In this document: one piece after another, positions 50,801 through 59,800 of the stretch
Numbering within the stretch: position 1 is the first letter of the stretch
Layout of the letters: the number at the start of each line of letters is the position of its first letter
Source of the DNA: Lepisosteus oculatus
Taxonomy: Eukaryota > Chordata > Actinopteri > Semionotiformes > Lepisosteidae
Direction: 5' to 3'
NCBI RefSeq assembly: GCF_040954835.1
Contig: NC_090698.1
Span: forward strand, 69,571,284-69,635,283
DNA: 64,000 nucleotides
The notes under the pieces: generated by a model
The model's database searches: none
Told to the model about the DNA's origin: nothing
Seen by the model: only the letters and a program-made list of their open reading frames with translations
Translations under genes and position numbers: made by a program

Positions 50801-53800
50801 ACAATCAGTGTTGCCAAAGCAAATAAAATAATGAAATTCACATGAAACCAAACAAAAAATCAAATTAATATAAAATCTACAGACATATTACAGACAGTTA
50901 CAACAATGACATAAAATATTGACATTTACTGTAGACAGAAGGAGCATTATTGGGAGACAGACTCACTGTTCCTCAGGCTGTGATAGGAGATCACATACTG
51001 GGCTGCCAGTTCCCTCCTCCCTCTCCCAGTAAGAGGGTGCAGGGGGTTCTCTGGAAAGCAGCAGAGCCACTGCCCTGACGCTATCTGCGCCGCGCCCTGT
51101 GATTTCACGGCGTGACTGAATGGGGCGGCTCCAATAAACAGAAAGCAAACACTTCAGGTGCTGATGTGTCAGCGGGAGGGAGAACAGCAGATAAAGAGCT
51201 CTTCGAGCCCACAGGGAAGAGCCCAAGCCCCCAAGAGCCCACAGGGAAGAGCCCAAGCAGACAGCAGGTCGTCGTGAAGCACGGTGGGAGAGACAGGTGG
51301 AAAAGGGCGCCTGAGCCAGACTGGCGCGTGCTGCAGGGGGAGGGCCAGCGAAGCCCAGCAGGGCCTGTGGACGCCAGCTCTTTCCTGAAGGGGAACCCGC
51401 TGCAGCACTGAGTATAAAGGCAGCAGAAGAGCAGCCCCACTGCCACCTGGGCTCCTGTCGAGACCGTAAAAGCCCCACTGGTCTCCTGACGGCGGTCGCC
51501 TCTGCCCTAGGCAGAGACCCAGCTGTGCCCCTTCAGATGCCAGCTGTGGAGGGCGAAACAGCCAGGGCTGCATGACAGGCACACTCGGCAAGGCCATGTG
51601 CCCAGATTGCCTCCTAATCTCCTTTTCTTTATTTTCCAGCTGTGGACCTGTGTCCTTGTTTCACCACTGTTGTGCCATTTCCTAGGATCGCTTTTCTTCG
51701 CAACCGCCCACACTGTAATCCAGAACGTGTATGGTCTCTGCCTTTAGGCTGTCATGCATTTCAAATGGCAACGCTCCAAACTGTGTTCGCTGAGTCCCTT
51801 CCTCAATGAAAGCCGACATGCCACTGAGAGAAGGCTCTGCAGAGTCTCCTCCTTGAGCAACTAAGTCACCCCACAGGCAGCGAGAACAGAAGGGTGGAAG
51901 GGGTCAGTAGCTGAGCTGTTGTAAGGGGCAGGTTGTCTAAATGCACAGGGCATCCTCAGCTGTGTCTGATTCACATATATTAGTGAAGAGAATGTGGTGG
52001 GCTTGCGATGTTTGAGTGAATGCCGGCCCTGCTCTCTCCTCCACTGGCAGCATGGGAACATCAGCAGGGACCGAGCCAGAGAAGCCACTTTCCTATAACT
52101 CTTCTGCTGAAAGTGTCTGAATGTACTGTCCTGTCAGCTGGTTTGGTCACATTAGTACAGCAAATCGGAATAGGCTGAGCTATATTTAGTGAACAGAAGT
52201 AGCTAAATGTTTGGGGTGACCCCGCTGTGACCTCAATGCCCAGGGGACCGGGTTTATTTGAGTCTGGGGGTGTAGGGCTCTCTTTTAACCCAGGTGTGTG
52301 GCTGCCTCCGCAGGTCGGGCAGGATGTGCCGGAGCCCCGCAGGTCCGAGTGTGCCAGTCACGTGCCTGCTGTCAAGGCCTTCTTCAAGGTGAGACACCCT
52401 GCCTCTTCTTGGGCGTCTCTCCCCCACAGGCTGCCAACAAGCGCCTGGAGCTGGACCGCTGGCCAGCGTGTGACGGCTCAGCTGCCCTGACACATCTGTG
52501 ATGAAACATGTTCTATGTTCTGCATTGACACATGATCTATGGCCAATGTTAACATACAGTATTATCTGTGATCTATTACACATGTTCTGTATTCTGTATT
52601 GTGACACATGATCTATGTTTTACATTGACACATGATCTTTGATCTATCGTGACTCGTGAAGAATGATCAATGACTTATATTGATAGCCAGTGATTTATGA
52701 CGACCTGTATCGACACGTGATCTGTGATCTATCATAACAAATGATCGATGGTTAATTATCTATGATGCCACATTTTCTATTGACACCTGATCAATTATCA
52801 GTGATCTATGACAGTACATTATGATGTATCACTCTAGACGGTTACTGTATACTGTAAACTTTCATAATGTGTTAGTCCAAGAGTCAGGTTTTTTGAGGTC
52901 TGGAATGTATTCAACCATACATTTCTCAATAAGGAGAAAATCCCGAACTCCCCAGCTATAAGCCCAAATTTTTTACATCTATGAAGTTCTGGAAGTTTTG
53001 TAGAAGACAGTTGCTGTGTTTTTTTAAGCTATGAAGCATTGAGCCTTCCTTTTCGAAATCGTGATGCATCTTCCTGTGAAGGTATACCTCTGTACCTCTG
53101 CTGTTTGCTGCTAACCTTACATGTGTTCTCAGCTTTGCGAATTTACTAGCGGCGTAGCCACCCACCTCTTCAGATTAGTGGGACCCACTGTGGTGAAGGA
53201 GGAGTTTTCCAGTGCTACAGTGTGTTGTAAGAGTGGTGCTGGGAATCTTGGTCAAGTCGATAGAGTGGAGCTCTATAGAAGACAGTTGCTAGGTGACAGG
53301 GCTGCCATTACCCCCAGACTCGCAGAGACAGGGGATTAAAGCTGCCTTGGCACGGAAAGTAACTAATGTAAACAGAGCGTTAAAGCTTTGTTAAATCGGT
53401 GCTGTTGCTTAATTACAGTTTCATGAGGACAAATCAAGACTAATTAGGTTTGGCTACCGGCCTCGGAAAAACTTCGAGGTAGAGCTGCAAAGCATGTGCC
53501 CGAACCACACAGTACCTGAAAACGTCCGAGGAAAAAAGTAACGAAACCTGCGTCGTTTCACGAGTCGCTGCTGACTAACTCCTGTAGCTGTCCTTTCTGT
53601 TGAAGAGACTCAGCCAAAAAAAGAAAGAGTGAGGAAAATGGAGGAGAGAAAACCAGTAACTGTCGCCATTGTGGTGATGTACTGTATGTGAAAAAGTTAC
53701 TGTAAATTGTGTGTATTTGAAACCGTACAGGTAAGAGCCCAGGGGTTTACGATTTCGGGAGACTAGACTTGAGAAAGGCAGATGGGAATGGCCTTTGTGG

Positions 53801-56800
53801 TTTCCGAATATTTGCATCACTGTCTTCTCAGTTCAAGACGAGAAGGGTTCAGTTCCTTCAGCCTGTCAGTGTACTACTTTCAGCCCTAGATTACTGGTAA
53901 ATGTATTCTTTACAGTCCCAAAAGTACTGATTACTCTTCTGTAGACTGATTCAAGAGAAGCAATAGATTCTTGTAACGTGGTGACCGAAATGAACCCTGG
54001 GCTATCATGACTGCTGCATCACTGTGCCTAGTCAGATACAATATAATTTCTATAAACTGAAGGTAATGAAAACAGATGAAGCCCTTTACAAGTGGGGAAC
54101 TGAGGTGTGATTGTGAGACAGGGATGTTTCCTCTGCTCTCTCGCTATATTAGAGCTGTCTCAGCTCTGAAATAGCGATGTTGCCCTCCTATCAGCTGTGT
54201 ACTCTGTACAGCTTACCGAGAGCATGGACAGCTTGATGTGCAAGAACCCTTTATTGTTGCTTTCTCTCGCCAATTACTTTGTCATTTTTGCTGATATTTT
54301 TAAAACTTTTTTGTTCCCCGTCATTTACAAAAGGCCTTTGAACTCCCTATAGGCAGCAGCGCTCCTTCAGGATCATTTGAATATGTTTGTGTGAGAGACA
54401 AGACCGAAGCGCAGCGGATGTGAAATTAAAACTGCAGTTCGTTTCTCGAGAGCCTGTCAGGAGTGGGGTTCAAACCAGTGCCTGCAGAATAAGCAGCAGC
54501 ACCTTAGACCACTGGACACAAAGCAACTTTCGATTATATTATATACTGTACTTGTGAATTTAAAATGCCAGCATGTGAAATTTTGCATTCTTATTTTATT
54601 TGAACACTACCTTTGTCCAAAGCCACGTGCAATTGTATCCTTTTATACTGCTGGGTGGTTCACAGAAGTAGTCAGAGTGAATTACCTCACTCGAGGGGAG
54701 ACAGCTGTCTCCTCCAGGGTTCTGGATCCACAGCCTTTCAGTGACCAGAACCCTGACCAGTCCTCACAGCTGCATGCTCTCACCTGGCATTGTCAGCACA
54801 GGTCATTACAGCACCAGGTCAAGGGAGCTGAGAAAATTGCAAGGAGCTTAGGAAATTATTGCATTAACCAGGTTACACCCCCAACCAGAGGTGCACACTG
54901 CCTGCCCTCTGCTCTGTAGGAGGGGACTCAGTAATTAAAAGACACAGTCCCATTCACTTCAGTGTTTGGCTCCTTCATGACAGATTGCGAAAGGGTGTGG
55001 GTGAAGCAATATTAAAGTTGTGTTGTTACAAGCAACAGCCTCATTTAAGAAAAACATTCCCAGGGATGCTGTTGGATTTGGCAATGAGCTGCATAGCCCT
55101 TCTGAGGTAAAATGATTCAGCGTCTGGGGCTGCAAGGGCTTGCATTGGCGCAGAACCTGCTCACAGGCTTGCTAACCGGCTGTGCTTGTGCGATTTTCCT
55201 CGCCTTGGTGCGCTGGCTGAATGCAGAGCCGACAGCAGGTTGACGCGACTGCCCGTTTCGTTCCACGCCACCTTCCCTGCAGCCTGGCCTTATCCAGCGC
55301 ATTCCTGAACGAAACAGTGAAAAGTGAAAGTGTGCTCCACATAACTTCATTCCAGACCTTCTCTCCCGGCTCCCAGCAGGGCCTGTCAGTCCCTCCTGAT
55401 TCAGGGCTGAATGTGGAATATTCAACACAGACCTCCAGACTGGAAACCTGTGAAAACATTTACAGTGTGACTATTAATAATCCAGAGTTTGTTAGGGAAA
55501 CATGCCCATTGGAGAGTGCAGAGGTGACTGCTAAGCAAGACAGATGGTTCTCTATGATGCACTAGGCCAGCAGTGTGCACCCCTGTTCCTGAAGGGACTG
55601 TGTGCTTGCAGGCTTCCTAGGTTTCTGTCGGGGTTTGATTCTAGCCTCAGGCATCTGTCTGTGGGGAGTCTGCATGTTGGTGTGTGTTTTCTTTGCCTGA
55701 GGGAGGAAACTTTCTTTCAAGGTTCTGCATCCTGGTTCCCATTAGCCAGCCAGTGATGGCAGGATACATTTTCTCTCTCTCAGGGTGTGTGAGTGTCTGT
55801 CTCTCAAGGTCTGTGAGTGGAGTGCTCTGCATGTCAGATTTCACACTTGAGCCATGAGCACATTAAGGACGCAGTATTTAAGAAAGAGCAACATAACTGT
55901 GAGTAGTTCCCACTTCTGTAAATGTGTCTACAAATGTGATTTATTTAATTTCCCATGGTTTTACTTTATCAAGTTTCTGTACTCAAGAGTCACGTAGTGA
56001 CTGTGCACATGTCTGCACTGCCCTCTTCTGGTTGGACCTGAGATGAGCAGATCTGCATGGCCAGGAATTTGATTTGAGGTGTCTTTCAGGCCTGAGCCAG
56101 GAGAGTCAAGCCCTGACGTGCACGCGATTCAGACCGGCTTCATTGCCGATAAACATTTAGATGGTTGCTCAACACTCCAGCAAGTGAAATGAAGGCAGTG
56201 AAAGCTTCTGTTGCATTTTGCACCGTCTTGAGCGAGAGAATCGCATAACAGAGCAGACACAAACACCAGTGTCTGGTAGCTCGCCTGGCGTGGATGCAGC
56301 CTGTGGGCTTGACAGAGACGGTCCCATATGGGGCTGATAGATACTGTATATGCAGAGCTTGGTCTTTGTGTAGGGAGTAGTGGATGGTTTGACCATGTTA
56401 ATGCTACATTTTTTTTTTCTTTTCACTTGAAATGGAATGCCACTGTCCCTGAAACAGAGACTTACGGTAACCTAGAAGACAAAAAATCTCGATACAGTAC
56501 AGCTTTTACTTTAAGGAGTTTATTTTAGGCAACTGGAATCACAGAATGTCAACATTCCCCTTGTTAAACACAATCAGCAGCAAAATCCTTTGGTCCTTGA
56601 ATATCCTTAAAAAAAAGCACCAGGAAAGAAGAGCAGACGGAAAACTGTCTCAAGGTTGTTTTGTTTTTTTGGAATAGGCAACACTGCACGCCCAAGCTAA
56701 TATGGCAGAGCTGTATAAAATGAGTGTGCACAGGAGTGGGTGGAGACAGAGGATCTGAGGGCCTGGCGAGTTGGTCATCCCTGATCCCGTGCCACTGTTG

Positions 56801-59800
56801 GCCAGAGCAGCAGAGCAACATTTCACTCTGGGCTTGTAGTGCCCGGCCTCCCTGTGGTCACGATCGCAAACCCCTCCTCCTCAGGGCGCTCCAGCCCTTC
56901 CTTGTCTGTTGTTCATCTCCCGCACCTGCTCCCTGTTCCAGCCCCTTTTCAGTTCTCCTTAAAAGCCAGACGCTGACGCTATTCCGGGCATCATGCGAGC
57001 CCGGGACCTGGATGCCCCTGGCCTCATTATGGTTTTAAGTTTCTGCTCCCCTTTCCCCTGCTGGTCCCGACCCGGTTCTGGTTTTTAATCGTCTGTCTCA
57101 GATGGATCGCCTGGCCTTGGACTTTTGCCCTGTTTTTGGATTCCTCTTTGAACTCGTCCCTGGATCGTTTGCCTCGGTCACACCTCCCCCGACCACCAGC
57201 ACACCATGGACACGCCCCCCCTGTTTTCATTCCTGTCTCCTGCATGCCTTTTTTCCCAGCGTTTCCTCACTCCACCCTGGATTGTGTCGTCTGCACAGGG
57301 TCCGGAAAGAACTCTCCCTGACAGCTGTCAGTTATATTGGTGAAGCAATGTCTCCTCCCATCCTTTCATTCAGCATTTTCTCACTGCAAGCAACGGGTGC
57401 TAGGCAGGACACACCCTGGACAGGACGCCAGTCCATCGCAGGGCTCACACACACTCACCCCAGGGCCAGTTGTCCTACCACTTGGTTGTCCTACCAAGCA
57501 CCTGGGGGAAGCCCATGTTTTGGAGTCTTCAGGATACAAATACAGATAGGAAGAAGGAATGATAATTGTGATTCATTAATCTTATCAATGGACATACATC
57601 AGGGGCTACAGTCAGCAGTATAACAATACCAATGACCAATAGGCAGGTCGAGTAAGCAGAGGTGCTGCTTGGTGAACATTCCCAGGGAAAGTGGAGGCAC
57701 AGCTGTTCAGTCTCTCTTTCCTCTGTGTGCCTCCGTGTCGCTCTCCTCTCTGAATCCCCCTCTCTGTGTCTCGCAGGAAGCTCACGTCTTCATCAGCGCC
57801 ACCGGCCCGGAGGAGGTGACAGAGGAGTCCATCGATGCCGTCATCGGTAAAATAGCGCCCCCGGTGGACCGGGTGAGGAGAGTGCCACGCCCTGCAGGCT
57901 CCGAGGAGACAGTGGTGAGATACCCGTCTGAGGTCCTCCACATCCCAGTCTGCCACAGGGGGCGCTGTGCAGCAGCACGTTTCTTCATTTCAAGCCAGAC
58001 GTGTCTTTATTCGTGAGCTGTACCCTGCGTAGACCATGGCTTTCAGTTTTACAACACAACACAATACAAAATGCAGATTCCCAAAACTAGTCTTACATTT
58101 CAGGCCAAGATTGTTTTCCTACATATCAGTATCAAGGCTTCATTCCGGTTGTGATAATGCACAAGGAACCTTTGGGATGTTAAAATGTCAAAACAGAAGA
58201 AAGTGCTTGTTTGTAATTGGAGTGTATCACACTGGTTTAAGGAGAGTTTCTCTCCTCCTGTCTAGGAACCTTGATTTCTCTCTTTTGATCCACAAAAGGA
58301 CACTCCACCTTTCCAATTATCTGTCTCTCGCTGCTCATTTCCCCCAGTAGCCAGTGCTCTGCCTGCATTTCTGTCCCAGTTCTCTTATTCCTCCTCCTTT
58401 GGACTCCAAACAGGTCCGGTAGCTCAGGGGACCCCCATCCTGGTCCTGGACAGCCAGTGTGTCTGTAGGGTTTGGGCATGATCTCACTTAAATCACCTCC
58501 TCATTGGCTTCATCTAACCAGTCCAGCAACTTCTCCCAGCTCACGCAACAGGTTTGAAGAGATTTGGAAAACCTGCAGACACACCAGCCCCTCCAAGACC
58601 GGGACTGGGGACCCCAGCTGTAGCTCAGTGAAGTTTATTGTTCCTGCCCAAACCAGTGACGTCTCCTGAATCTCAAAATGCATGACAGTACCTGAGCTGT
58701 TAGCAGATATGACCTGGAGGACAGCATGGTATAGACACGAGGTTCACTGTGCACTCAAGCAATACTCTTGTGATTCCTCCACATGGCTGTCGGTGGTCCT
58801 GCCCCCCTCCTCCCATGGTCCAGGGCACAAACTACAGGAAGACGAACGCGGCCATGGAGATGAGACGGATCAACAGGGATTCGTTCTGGGCACGTGCAGA
58901 GGTGAGTTTCCACACAAACTGTCCAGCTTCTGCTGGTGCCCAGTGGGATAGACCAGGTCATGAAAAGCCCTTCTATACCAACATCAGAAGCCCAAAAGTA
59001 AGAATGCAAGCCCAGCTACAGACCACAGGAGCCATCCAGCCCAGCTGGCCTGGGCCCAGGTGGAAGTTAGTAGATAGTTGATCCAAGGATCTCAACCAGC
59101 TGTTTCTTGAATGAAGCCCCAGGGTATCAGCCTCAGCAGCATGACTGGGTAGCTCGTTCCAGACTCCCGCAACCCTTTGTGTAAAGAAGTAGCTCTTTCC
59201 GTTTCACCTGTTTCCAAGTAATGACCCAACAGCACAAAATATCATGCAAAACAGCTTGTATGCAGAAATACTATTAGAAAATCTGTCAGTTGAGGCATTT
59301 GTTTTGTGGATGTTAACTCACAACAACAGCAGAGGTCCCGCGGTCCGTCGGTGGGCAGTGGCTGTTAGTTTATTGATACGTGAGCTCTGTGAGTGCTGTA
59401 TCAGACCCGCCCAGAGCAGGACCGACATGGTATCAGACACGCAAATACAGAGAAACTCTTATCAGACTTGCACACAGTGGGAATGGCAGTATAGCCAACA
59501 CCCCCACAGAGGGAGTAACACCACGACTGAGACACGCCCACAGTGAGTGTTACTGTTCCTGCGGCTGAGGTCCAGGTGGGCACAGGTGGGCACGTGGGCA
59601 GTTCGGAAACCCAGGATGTGGCACAGAGTTGATGCTGATGAGAAAATCCCACTTGACCTTTTAAGAGCTGAGAGCAGGTTTACAGATACGCCTGGAAGCA
59701 GGAAACCGAACTGAACGAGAAATGTAGCAGCAGGGGCTGAAAGCAGGAGGGTCTGTCCGGCGTCTGTCCAGCGTCTGTCCGGCGTCCGCGGCCGTAACCC

